NCBI GenBank assembly: GCA_017847725.1
Contig: JAGAXW010000020.1
Location: 18,979 to 82,978, forward strand
Reading direction: 5' to 3'
DNA length: 64,000 nt
Origin: Prevotella sp.
GTDB taxonomy: Bacteria > Bacteroidota > Bacteroidia > Bacteroidales > Bacteroidaceae
Every line of letters starts with the position of its first letter. The first letter of the stretch is position 1. Shown here piece after piece: positions 16,278 to 23,238 of the stretch. The translations under genes were made by a program, and so were the position numbers. The notes beneath the pieces are model-generated. The model did not search any database, was not told the origin of the DNA, and saw only the letters and a program-made list of their open reading frames with translations.

Positions 16278-17150
16278 ATGATGAAAAGAAGATGGCGCTG
16301 CAAAGCCGGCGAGCAGCCGACAGAGTTTGACAAGCGCATCATGTACATGGAAAACAAAGGCGCTCTGGTGCCGACACGCGAACTGATAAAGACGCCGGAG
16401 CAGATAGAGGGCATCCGCCGCTCGGGCGTTGTCAACACGGGGGTGCTGGATGCCGTGGGCGAGGCCATCCATGCCGGCATGTCGACCCTGGAGATTGACC
16501 AGATATGCCGCGACTACTGCGACCGCCACGGAGCCATACCTGCATGCCTGAACTATGGAGGCGACGAGGAGACACCGCCTTTCCCCATGTCGGTGTGTAC
16601 GAGCATCAACGAGGTGGTGTGTCATGGTATTCCCAAGGCCGACGACATCTTGCAGGAGGGCGACATCATCAATGTCGACTTCACCACCATCCTGGACGGC
16701 TATTATGCCGACGCCTCGCGTATGTATATAATAGGTAAGACGACACCCGAGAAGGAACAGCTGGTGCGCGTCACCAAGGAATGTCTCGAGATAGGCATGG
16801 AGGCTGCCAAGCCCTGGCACGGCGTCAACGAGATAGGGCGCGCCATCCAGAAGCATGCCCACAAATACCACTACGGCGTGGTGCGCGACCTGTGCGGCCA
16901 TGGGGTAGGGCTCCACTTCCACGAGGAGCCCGAGGTGTGCCACTTCAGCCAGCGCGGCGACGGCATGATACTGGTGCCGGGCATGGTGTTCACCATCGAG
17001 CCGATGATCAACATGGGCACATGGAAGGTGTTCATCGATGCCGACGACCCATACGGCTGGGAGGTGATATCAGAAGACGAGCAGCCGTCGGCCCAGTGGG
17101 AGCATACGCTGCTGATGACAGAACATGGCGTGGAAATCCTTACCCATTAG
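16278..17150 (+). CDS. map: Methionine aminopeptidase type I
   Basis: Removes the initiator methionine after deformylation. The 290 residues include an N-terminal extension of about 45 (basic, WRCKAGE) typical of Bacteroidota forms, then the pita-bread fold. Metal ligands are visible in INVDFTTILDGYYADAS, GHGVGLHFHEEP, FTIEPM and QWEHTLL. The start is the ATG at 16278 (or 16281); an upstream TTG at 16254 falls inside the promoter box and is rejected. tsaD follows after 15 bases. Confidence 0.96.
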   Translation: MMKRRWRCKAGEQPTEFDKRIMYMENKGALVPTRELIKTPEQIEGIRRSGVVNTGVLDAVGEAIHAGMSTLEIDQICRDYCDRHGAIPACLNYGGDEETPPFPMSVCTSINEVVCHGIPKADDILQEGDIINVDFTTILDGYYADASRMYIIGKTTPEKEQLVRVTKECLEIGMEAAKPWHGVNEIGRAIQKHAHKYHYGVVRDLCGHGVGLHFHEEPEVCHFSQRGDGMILVPGMVFTIEPMINMGTWKVFIDADDPYGWEVISEDEQPSAQWEHTLLMTEHGVEILTH

Positions 17151-17165
17151 TACGAAAATAGGACT

Positions 17166-18209
17166 ATGAGTCTCGAAGATATGACAAAACCGATATACAT
17201 CCTTGGCCTGGAGTCGAGCTGCGACGACACGTCTGCCGCCGTGCTGAAGGACGGCGTCCTGCTGTCGAACGTGACGGCCTCGCAGGCCGTACACGAGTCA
17301 TACGGAGGCGTGGTGCCTGAACTGGCGTCGCGCGCACACCAGCAGAATGTGGTGCCCGTGGTTCACGAGGCCATCAAGCGGGCCGACATCACGAAGGAAC
17401 AGTTGTCGGCCGTGGCCTTTACGCGCGGACCGGGCCTGATGGGGTCGCTCCTCGTGGGCGTCAACTTTGCCAAGGGTTTTGCGCGCTCGCTGGGCATACC
17501 GCTGATAGATGTCAACCATCTGCAGGGGCATGTGATGGCCCACTTCATCAAGGAGTCGGACGACGACCAGCATCAGCCGCCCCTGCCGTTCATCTGCCTG
17601 CTGGTCAGCGGCGGCAACTCGCAGATAGTGCTCGTCCGCGCCTACAACGATATGGAGGTGCTGGGACAGACCATCGACGACGCTGCCGGCGAGGCCATCG
17701 ACAAATGCTCGAAGGTGATGGGGCTGGGCTACCCTGGTGGCCCTATTATCGACCGGCTGGCGCGTCAGGGCAACCCCAAGGCATACCAGTTTGCCGAGCC
17801 GCACATCCCCGGTCTGGACTATAGCTTCTCGGGCCTGAAGACGTCGTTTCTCTACAACCTGCGCAAGTGGGTCGAGCAGGAACCGGAGTTCATCGAGCGC
17901 CATAAGGAAGATATCGCTGCCTCGCTGGAGTGGACAATTGTCGACATCCTGATGAAAAAGCTGAAACTGGCTGTCAAGCAGACCGGCATCAAGCACGTTG
18001 CCGTAGCAGGCGGCGTCAGCGCCAACAACGGCTTGCGGAATGCCTTCCACGACTACGCAAAGCGCTATGGCTGGACGGTCTATATCCCCAAGTTCAGCTA
18101 CACGACTGACAATGCGGCCATGATAGGCATCGTGGGCTACTACAAGTTCCTGGACGGAGAGACCTGTTCCATAGACGCTCCCGCCTTTTCGAAAGTAACA
18201 TTTAAATAA
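17166..18209 (+). CDS. tsaD: tRNA threonylcarbamoyladenosine synthase subunit TsaD
   Basis: Transfers the threonylcarbamoyl group to A37 of ANN-decoding tRNAs, acting with TsaB and TsaE and taking TC-AMP from TsaC. The 347 residues contain GLESSCDDTSAAV near 13-25, the metal His pair in HLQGHVMAH near 118-126, LLVSGGNSQIVLV near 142-154 and the C-terminal AGGVSANNGLR. A second possible start is the ATG five codons in (17181). Lies between map and pncC. Confidence 0.97.
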   Translation: MSLEDMTKPIYILGLESSCDDTSAAVLKDGVLLSNVTASQAVHESYGGVVPELASRAHQQNVVPVVHEAIKRADITKEQLSAVAFTRGPGLMGSLLVGVNFAKGFARSLGIPLIDVNHLQGHVMAHFIKESDDDQHQPPLPFICLLVSGGNSQIVLVRAYNDMEVLGQTIDDAAGEAIDKCSKVMGLGYPGGPIIDRLARQGNPKAYQFAEPHIPGLDYSFSGLKTSFLYNLRKWVEQEPEFIERHKEDIAASLEWTIVDILMKKLKLAVKQTGIKHVAVAGGVSANNGLRNAFHDYAKRYGWTVYIPKFSYTTDNAAMIGIVGYYKFLDGETCSIDAPAFSKVTFK

Positions 18210-18219
18210 AATTGATAAG

Positions 18220-18732
18220 ATGGATTTTGAAAGTAAGATTATCAGTAGGGAGGTCAGCCAGCTGCTGTGGGAGATGGGAAAGACCGTGTCGACGGCAGAG
18301 AGCTGTACGGGCGGCCGAATAGCAGAGGCCATCATCTCCATTCCCGGAGCCTCCAAATATTTCAAGGGCGGCATCATCTCCTATGTCGACGAGGTGAAAA
18401 TGTCACTGCTGGGCGTGAGCGTTGAGCTGCTCGAAGAGAAGACGGCCGTCTGCGAAGAGGTGGCCCGGCAGATGGTGGCAGGAGCCTGCAAGGCACTCAA
18501 TACCAACTACGCCATCGCCGCAACAGGTCTGGCCGGCCCTACGGGAGGTACGAAGGAGATACCGGTGGGCACGATATGGCTCGCCTGCGGAACACCTGAT
18601 AAGCAGGTCGTCATGAAAGTCGAGGAAGACCACGGTCGCGACATCAATCTGGCCATCGCCACCAATGTCGCCATGCAGATGTTCCTGGATTTTCTGAAGA
18701 CAGAACCGCAGCCAGCCGAGTTAGAAGGTTAA
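18220..18732 (+). CDS. pncC: Nicotinamide-nucleotide amidohydrolase (CinA C-terminal domain)
   Basis: Deamidates NMN to nicotinate mononucleotide, recycling pyridine nucleotides. The 170-residue stand-alone CinA C-terminal domain shows TVSTAESCTGGRIAE near 21-35 (catalytic Ser) and AATGLAGPTGG near 103-113. There is no N-terminal molybdopterin-like domain. It lies 10 bases after tsaD, probably the end of the map transcript. Other NAD genes in the window are nadE and nadC. Confidence 0.92.
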   Translation: MDFESKIISREVSQLLWEMGKTVSTAESCTGGRIAEAIISIPGASKYFKGGIISYVDEVKMSLLGVSVELLEEKTAVCEEVARQMVAGACKALNTNYAIAATGLAGPTGGTKEIPVGTIWLACGTPDKQVVMKVEEDHGRDINLAIATNVAMQMFLDFLKTEPQPAELEG

Positions 18733-18791
18733 AAAATATTAAGAGTTGGATAATTGTCATTTATCCATTTCCAATTATCAACAAAAATATG

Positions 18792-18800
18792 TACCTTTGC
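18792..18800 (+). promoter_or_regulatory. -7 box for rpmB-rpmG-DUF4295
   Basis: TACCTTTGC, about 50 bases before rpmB. Just upstream are two overlapping inverted repeats (GATAATTG 18749-18756 with CAATTATC 18772-18779, and TGGATAA with TTATCCA) that could end the pncC transcript or act as an operator. Confidence 0.75.
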
Positions 18801-18851
18801 ACCCTGTTTGGAATAAGTTACATTTAAGGAACAAATAAAAAGTAGATAGAA

Positions 18852-19115
18852 ATGTCGAAAATTTGTCAAATCACGGGAAAAACGGCACAGATTGGAAACA
18901 ACGTGTCTCACTCAAAGCACCGCACAAAGCGCAGCTTTGACGTAAACCTGTTCAGCAAGAAATTCTACTATGTTGAAGAGGGTTGCTGGATTCAGCTGAA
19001 GATCAGCGCCGCTGGTCTGCGTATGATTAATAAAGTAGGTCTTGACGCTGCCCTGAAGCAGGCTGTTGCTAAAGGTTATGTAGACTGGAAAGACATTAAA
19101 GTAATAGGAGACTAA
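18852..19115 (+). CDS. rpmB: 50S ribosomal protein L28
   Basis: An 87-residue ribosomal protein with the typical start [20 protein letters not shown] and a basic [14 protein letters not shown] segment. Part of the large subunit. Five bases before rpmG in a three-gene translation cluster. Confidence 0.97.
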   Translation: MSKICQITGKTAQIGNNVSHSKHRTKRSFDVNLFSKKFYYVEEGCWIQLKISAAGLRMINKVGLDAALKQAVAKGYVDWKDIKVIGD

Positions 19116-19120
19116 CGATT

Positions 19121-19312
19121 ATGGCAGGCAAGAAAGCTAAGGGTAATCGCGTTCAGGTGATTCTGGAGTGCACCGAGATGAAGGAAAGTGGACTCCCCGG
19201 TACAAGCCGTTACATCACGACCAAGAACCGCAAGAATACCCCGGAGAGAATGGAACTCAAGAAGTATAACCCCATCCTGAAGCGCATGACAGTGCACAAG
19301 GAGATTAAATAA
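19121..19312 (+). CDS. rpmG: 50S ribosomal protein L33
   Basis: A 63-residue L33 with [15 protein letters not shown] and the [20 protein letters not shown] core. Only one Cys is present in the usual metal-ribbon positions, so this is a Zn-independent (C-minus) form. The ATG at 19121 follows the L28 stop closely. Confidence 0.96.
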   Translation: MAGKKAKGNRVQVILECTEMKESGLPGTSRYITTKNRKNTPERMELKKYNPILKRMTVHKEIK

Positions 19313-19324
19313 TCTAATTAAAGC

Positions 19325-19483
19325 ATGGCAAAGAAAACCGTTGCTACCCTCCACGAAGGTTCAAAGGATGGTCGCGCTTACACAAAGGTTATCAAGATGG
19401 TGAAGAGCCCCAAGACGGGTGCCTACATCTTCGACGAGCAGATGGTTCCCAACGAAGCCGTTAAGGACTTCTTCAAGAATTAA
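19325..19483 (+). CDS. DUF4295 protein, ribosome-linked small basic protein
   Basis: A 52-residue basic protein, MAKKTVATLHEGSKDGRAYT onward, ending NEAVKDFFKN. This is the DUF4295 family that follows rpmB-rpmG in Bacteroidota genomes, so a ribosome-associated role is likely. It lies 12 bases after rpmG. From memory ftsY follows directly in relatives; here it lies 5.7 kb away. Confidence 0.9.
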   Translation: MAKKTVATLHEGSKDGRAYTKVIKMVKSPKTGAYIFDEQMVPNEAVKDFFKN

Positions 19484-19510
19484 TTAGAACATACGTAATT
19501 ATCTCTATAC

Positions 19511-19545
19511 AAAAGGTGGGAAAGCAATTTTCCCACCTTTTTTTG
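19511..19545 (+). terminator. Intrinsic terminator after DUF4295
   Basis: AAAAGGTGGGAAA (19511-19523) pairs with TTTTCCCACCTTT (19528-19540), followed by a run of T. Strong and well placed 28 bases after the stop. Confidence 0.9.
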
Positions 19546-19621
19546 TGGTTTCTTTGGCTTATTCGCTTCCGTTCGCCGTCCCCTTGACCCTTGGTCTCTT
19601 GTCCCCTTGTGAGCAATCAGA

Positions 19622-19816
19622 TTATCGTTTTTTCCCTTTCTCGAAGATGTCGGCATGTGTGCCCGTCCGGTAAAGAGAAATGATTCGGATTTCGGTATCC
19701 TTCTCATAGAGCAGCAGCCAGTTGGGATTGATGTGGCACTCCCAGTAACCATTATAGTCGCCCGTGAGCAGGTGGTTGTGGTACTTGAGCGGCAGAGGCT
19801 CGTCTTTGCCATAGCC
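19622..19816 (-). pseudogene. Truncated YafQ-family toxin (N-terminus lost)
   Basis: Directly after the antitoxin stop codon and in the same frame, 64 codons read LPLKYHNHLLTGDYNGYWEC, then HINPNWLLLYEKD and SLYRTGTHADIF. This is the C-terminal part of a YafQ/RelE-type mRNA interferase, including the WECHI core and the RTGTH(A/S)D end. The first 25-35 residues of a normal YafQ are missing and there is no in-frame start codon, so the toxin is probably dead. Read-through or reinitiation at a rare codon cannot be excluded. Confidence 0.75.
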
Positions 19817-20071
19817 TCAGAGTGATTCGCACCAAGCCTTGAAATCATCCATCGACTTCATCTCGTACACCGGCTCTTTGCCACTGCGCACGTCCTCGAT
19901 AGCTTTCATTGTCTTGTCGTTCAGATACTCGCCGGTCTCCGGGTCGTAGAGGCGAGCCTTGACCTTTGAATGAGTATCCTCCCTCACCTCATAATTCCAG
20001 CCCATCTCTGCTATCAATTTCTTGAAGAAACTGACTTTGCTGTCGGGGATGTTGATAGTAATTGCCGTCAT
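19817..20071 (-). CDS. Antitoxin of a YafQ/RelE-type pair (toxin broken)
   Basis: An 84-residue protein. The start MTAITINIPDSKVSFFKKLI has the ribbon-like beta strand and helix of RelB/DinJ-style antitoxins, and the acidic C-terminal part (KSMDDFKAWCESL) would wrap the toxin. The gene is complete, but the toxin frame after its TGA lacks an N-terminus. Maintenance may be neutral, or the antitoxin may neutralise a homologous toxin elsewhere; both are inference. Confidence 0.75.
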   Translation of the reverse strand: MTAITINIPDSKVSFFKKLIAEMGWNYEVREDTHSKVKARLYDPETGEYLNDKTMKAIEDVRSGKEPVYEMKSMDDFKAWCESL

Positions 20072-20230
20072 GATGCTGTTTTTTTATGGGTTATGGCTGC
20101 AAAGTTAATGTTTTTCGCGCAATTGGCAAAGCAAAAGAAAAACTCTTTTTCCGCTCAGTCGAACTTACAGAAGGGGGACAGATACTGTGAGCAAGGACTT
20201 TCTTTCTTACAGCATCCCGTTTACCCTTAG

Positions 20231-20317
20231 TCACTGTTTACCCTTTGGGGTCAGGCAGTAGAGCAGAAAGATGATGCATGGCACGCCAATCATTACGAAC
20301 CCAATATAAGCTCCCAT
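20231..20317 (-). CDS. 28-residue single-pass membrane micropeptide
   Basis: MGAYIGFVMIGVPCIIFLLY then CLTPKGKQ: one hydrophobic helix followed by the TPKGK end seen in small Bacteroidota membrane proteins. The frame is complete with ATG and TGA. No promoter box is obvious and there is no second evidence of expression. Confidence 0.45.
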   Translation of the reverse strand: MGAYIGFVMIGVPCIIFLLYCLTPKGKQ

Positions 20318-20332
20318 AGTCAGTTTCTTTTC

Positions 20333-20372
20333 AGCTCACACGAGCTAGCTCACACGGGGACAAGCTCACACG
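20333..20372. repeat. Three short direct repeats AGCTCACACG
   Basis: Copies at 20333-20342, 20347-20356 and 20363-20372, separated by 4 and 6 bases. They lie in a gap of about 200 bases between the micropeptide and the araC gene. Meaning unknown. The remaining part of the 20072-20516 gap shows nothing else recognisable. Confidence 0.5.
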
Positions 20373-20516
20373 GGAACAGACCCCTCTGAGGTTTGTCAAT
20401 GAAACCCGTAGTTCAAAAACCTTACACCTTAATTATATATAAGCATATATTACTGTAATAAAAGGGTATTCTATCAAAAAAGAAAAAGAGTGCAGATGTC
20501 AGATGTGACAGATGGA

Positions 20517-21380
20517 CTATAAATCGCAAGAACAACCTCTGTACTCCGTGGGGGTCATGCCTGTGGCGTTCTTGAAATAGCGGGTGAAGGAGGCCTGTTC
20601 GCTGAAGCCTAACTGATGGGCTATCTGCTGGATGGTGAGGTCCTTGCGACCCTTGAGCATCGACTTGGCCTGGATGATGACGTACATGGTGACCCATTCC
20701 ATCGGGGTGGAGCCTGTCTCCTGGCGGATGACTGCCGAGAAGTGCTTGGGCGACAGGCAGCACTTGCGGGCATAGAAGGCCACGTCGCGGTTTTCGCGGT
20801 GGTACTCTATCAGATAGTCGTAGAAGCGGCTGAACAGGCTTTCGCTTCCGGCAGCCTCGTCGGGGTAGTTGTCGATGTGGTAGCCGTAGAGCATGCAGAG
20901 CAGGATGTTCAGCAATTGTCCTAACTGCTCCAGACGGTGAGGACTGTCGGCATTGGAAATGGTGCGAATCAGGTTGACGGCATCCAGCACGCGGGTAAAC
21001 TGCTCTTCCGTCAGCAGGCATGGCGGACGACGGCGGAAAACGGCCGCCTTCTGTGTGTAGGGGTAGCGCTGGATGAGCTGTTCGTAGAAGGCTCTCGACA
21101 CTGCAATGTTGGTACAGCGCAAATCCTTTGTCACCGCCATAGGCAGCATAATCTGTTCGGGCATGAGCACGGAAACGTCGTGTGTGCGCAGCTGGTATTT
21201 GGGCACTTCGTCGTTGAGGATGGCCCCGCTATGGCAGACAATAATCAGCAGGTCGTTGGCAATATAGGCCTCGCCCAACAGCGGAGGGGCGGGGATATTG
21301 TCGATGACGATCACCCCCCGTTGGGCAATCCTGTCCAACAGTTGTATGTAGGGGTGCGTTTGATTGGTCTTTGCTGACAT
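20517..21380 (-). CDS. AraC-family transcriptional regulator
   Basis: A 287-residue protein. The N-terminal half resembles an AraC cupin-like sensor (residues about 20-170, with NIPAPPLLGEAYIANDLLII). The C-terminal double helix-turn-helix (about 185-285) contains CCLSPKHFSAVIRQETGSTP and TIQQIAHQLGFSEQASFTRY. The ATG at 21380 is chosen because the promoter box at 21399-21407 lies inside the longer frame. It is divergent from the secreted beta-helix gene at 21536, the likely target. The ligand is unknown. Confidence 0.9.
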   Translation of the reverse strand: MSAKTNQTHPYIQLLDRIAQRGVIVIDNIPAPPLLGEAYIANDLLIIVCHSGAILNDEVPKYQLRTHDVSVLMPEQIMLPMAVTKDLRCTNIAVSRAFYEQLIQRYPYTQKAAVFRRRPPCLLTEEQFTRVLDAVNLIRTISNADSPHRLEQLGQLLNILLCMLYGYHIDNYPDEAAGSESLFSRFYDYLIEYHRENRDVAFYARKCCLSPKHFSAVIRQETGSTPMEWVTMYVIIQAKSMLKGRKDLTIQQIAHQLGFSEQASFTRYFKNATGMTPTEYRGCSCDL

Positions 21381-21398
21381 TGTTGTTACTTTTTGCGT

Positions 21399-21407
21399 GC
21401 AAAGATA
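21399..21407 (-). promoter_or_regulatory. -7 box for the araC-type regulator
   Basis: Read leftward it is TATCTTTGC, 18 bases before the ATG at 21380. The box supports the shorter start of the regulator. Confidence 0.75.
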
Positions 21408-21494
21408 AACATAATGTCGGAAAAAACACACGCTGTCCGTCAAATCGTTAAACATTTGCGTCAAATCGTTAAGGCTTTTATGCAGCGATAAGAC

Positions 21495-21503
21495 TATCTT
21501 TGC
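21495..21503 (+). promoter_or_regulatory. -7 box for the secreted beta-helix gene
   Basis: TATCTTTGC, 32 bases before the ATG at 21536. The upstream stretch 21437-21480 contains two copies of TCAAATCGTTAA (near 21438-21449 and 21461-21472) in direct orientation, a plausible AraC-type operator. Confidence 0.7.
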
Positions 21504-21535
21504 AGCCGATTTATTAACTCAAAACAAGTAAGGAT

Positions 21536-22852
21536 ATGAAGAAAGCACTACTCACAATGATTGTGATGGCATCAGCCATCGGAATGAACGCCCAGCCTCC
21601 TGCTGACTCGACACCCACCTATCCGCAGGGAGCCACCTACACCCACAGCAGCGGGACGGCTACCATCACCAGCAACTACTCGTCGTCTACTCAGTATTAT
21701 AATGTCATCCAGTGCACGGGTGGTACGCTGACCATGAACGGCTGCACCATCACCAAGACGGGCGACGGCAGCGGCGGCGACAACTCCAGTTTCTACGGCA
21801 ACAACTCGAGCATCTACGCCGGAGCCGCCAGTAGCAGCAATTATCAGAGCACGACAGCAGCCAGCGGTGCCAAGATCGTCGCCAAGAACGTAACCGTCAA
21901 CGGCAGTGCCCAGGGGGCCAACGCCGTGATAGCCACCAACGGTGCTTCGGTAGAGATTGACGGCATCACCATTGTTAACGACAAGAGCGTCTCACGCGGT
22001 CTGCACGCCACCTACGGCGGTATCATCACAGCCTCGAATGTCAATATAACCACCAACGAGGCAACATCTTCTACCATCGCCACCGACCGTGGCGGCGGCA
22101 CCGTGACCGTCACAGGCGGAACCGCTACTGCCAAAGGATCGAAGTCGGCAGTCATCTACTCTACTGGCACGATGTCAGCCACCAGTCTCGTTGGTACGTC
22201 AGCCAAAGGCGAGATTGCCGTTATTGAGGGTGATAACAGCATATCGATGACTAACTGCACGATGACCAGCGGCTCCTCTGAGCGCGGTCTGCTGATGATG
22301 CAGTCAGGCTCAGGCGATGCCAGCGGTGTGAATCCCGTGATGACTATCACCGGCACATCGCTCACCATGACCGACTTAAGTGCCCCACTGCTGGAAGTAG
22401 CCACTTGTGTCACCGCTACCTGCACACTTGACAACTGCACCGTCACCGTTCCCTCTGGCATTCTGATGTATGTGATGGCCGACTCGCAGTGGTCAACCAG
22501 TGGAGCCGTCGGCAACCTCATCCTCTCCAACGGCACCTACAGCGGCATCGTGAAGTACGACACGGGCTATACCGCCAATGTCACTGTCAACGAGGGAGCC
22601 GTGTGGAACCTGACAGGCAATGCCACCGTATCTAAACTTGTCAACAATGGCACCATCAACAAGAATGGCTACACACTGACCTACAGCTCGCTCAGCGGCA
22701 GCGGTACCATCAACGAGACCACGGGAATCGAGGAAGTAAGAAGTCGGAAGTCTGACGGAAGAGGCGAGATGTACACCCTCGACGGTCGCCAAGCCAACGC
22801 ATCGGTAAAAGGCATCGTCATTCAAGATGGCAAGAAGGTTGTCAAGAAATAA
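21536..22852 (+). CDS. Secreted beta-helix-like protein with Prevotella-type C-terminal tail
   Basis: A 438-residue protein with a signal peptide (cleavage near AIGMNAQ, residue 20). The mature part is very rich in Thr, Ser, Gly, Asn and Ala, with repeating short strands such as VTVNGSAQGANAVIATNGAS and GTVTVTGGTATAKGS, a parallel beta-helix pattern seen in surface adhesins. The end (GEMYTLDGRQANASVKGIVI, then GKKVVKK) is the short tail of many Prevotella exported proteins, probably a T9SS-related signal. Probably controlled by the divergent AraC regulator. Confidence 0.75.
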   Translation: MKKALLTMIVMASAIGMNAQPPADSTPTYPQGATYTHSSGTATITSNYSSSTQYYNVIQCTGGTLTMNGCTITKTGDGSGGDNSSFYGNNSSIYAGAASSSNYQSTTAASGAKIVAKNVTVNGSAQGANAVIATNGASVEIDGITIVNDKSVSRGLHATYGGIITASNVNITTNEATSSTIATDRGGGTVTVTGGTATAKGSKSAVIYSTGTMSATSLVGTSAKGEIAVIEGDNSISMTNCTMTSGSSERGLLMMQSGSGDASGVNPVMTITGTSLTMTDLSAPLLEVATCVTATCTLDNCTVTVPSGILMYVMADSQWSTSGAVGNLILSNGTYSGIVKYDTGYTANVTVNEGAVWNLTGNATVSKLVNNGTINKNGYTLTYSSLSGSGTINETTGIEEVRSRKSDGRGEMYTLDGRQANASVKGIVIQDGKKVVKK

Positions 22853-22871
22853 AACCTTTAGCTGATAAAAA

Positions 22872-22916
22872 TGTGCCGTTGGTTGAATAAACTTCCAGCG
22901 ACACTTTGTTTTTTAT
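22872..22916 (+). terminator. Intrinsic terminator after the beta-helix gene
   Basis: TGTGCCGTTGG (22872-22882) pairs imperfectly with CCAGCGACAC (22895-22904), followed by TTTGTTTTTT. Confidence 0.7.
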
Positions 22917-22932
22917 AATTTTGCAGTAAAAC

Positions 22933-23091
22933 CCAGGAAAGACAGGCGACACGAAGCAGACAGTGCGGATGCCTGACTCATAGACCTGCTTCATTGCAGT
23001 CAGTCGCGGCTCGATGTTGGGGTGTCGTCCATCGCGCCCTTAAACTGCTCGTCGAGGGTGTTCACGGGTAACGATACCGTAACGCGTGTCA
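22933..23091 (-). pseudogene. Fragment of a radical SAM gene (spore photoproduct lyase-like)
   Basis: Leftward translation gives LTRVTVSLPVNTLDEQFKGA in one frame, then after a one-base shift NIEPRLTAMKQVYESGIRTV and CFVSPVFPG. The order and sequence resemble SplB-like radical SAM proteins, in which an LPVNTLDE segment precedes an AMKxVYExGIRTVCFISPxFPG segment. Both ends are missing and the frame is broken, so it is a dead remnant, probably left by insertion or deletion in this accessory patch. Recognition is from memory of the family. Confidence 0.6.
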
Positions 23092-23125
23092 GACTAAATC
23101 GTTCAAAAAGGATGGAATTTGATAC

Positions 23126-23184
23126 ATTCGTTTGAAAAAATGCGTTAAAATATATAATATTCGTTTGAAAAAGTGCACTAAAAT
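23126..23184. repeat. Direct repeat pair upstream of the DUF4143 ATPase
   Basis: Two 26-base units, 23126-23151 and 23159-23184, share ATTCGTTTGAAAAA and the TTAAAAT/CTAAAAT ends with a few differences. A further GTTCAAAAAGGATGG lies just before. Immediately downstream is the palindrome AATGAAT-GTT-ATTCATT (23182-23198). They may be operators of the ATPase gene. Confidence 0.6.
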
Positions 23185-23217
23185 GAATGTTATTCATTGA
23201 GAAAAGTGTATCTTTGA
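23182..23217 (+). promoter_or_regulatory. Promoter and palindromic operator of the DUF4143 ATPase
   Basis: TATCTTTGA at 23209-23217 is the -7 box. The 17-base palindrome at 23182-23198 overlaps the expected -33 position, suggesting repression. The leader is about 20 bases to the ATG at 23239. Confidence 0.55.
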
Positions 23218-23238
23218 AGCACAAAATCGTTTTAGAAT

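Noticed and set aside
19480-19848. 122-codon frame overlapping the toxin remnant
   Set aside because: Ser/Arg/Thr-rich translation in the wrong frame; the frame with clear YafQ similarity is the other one.
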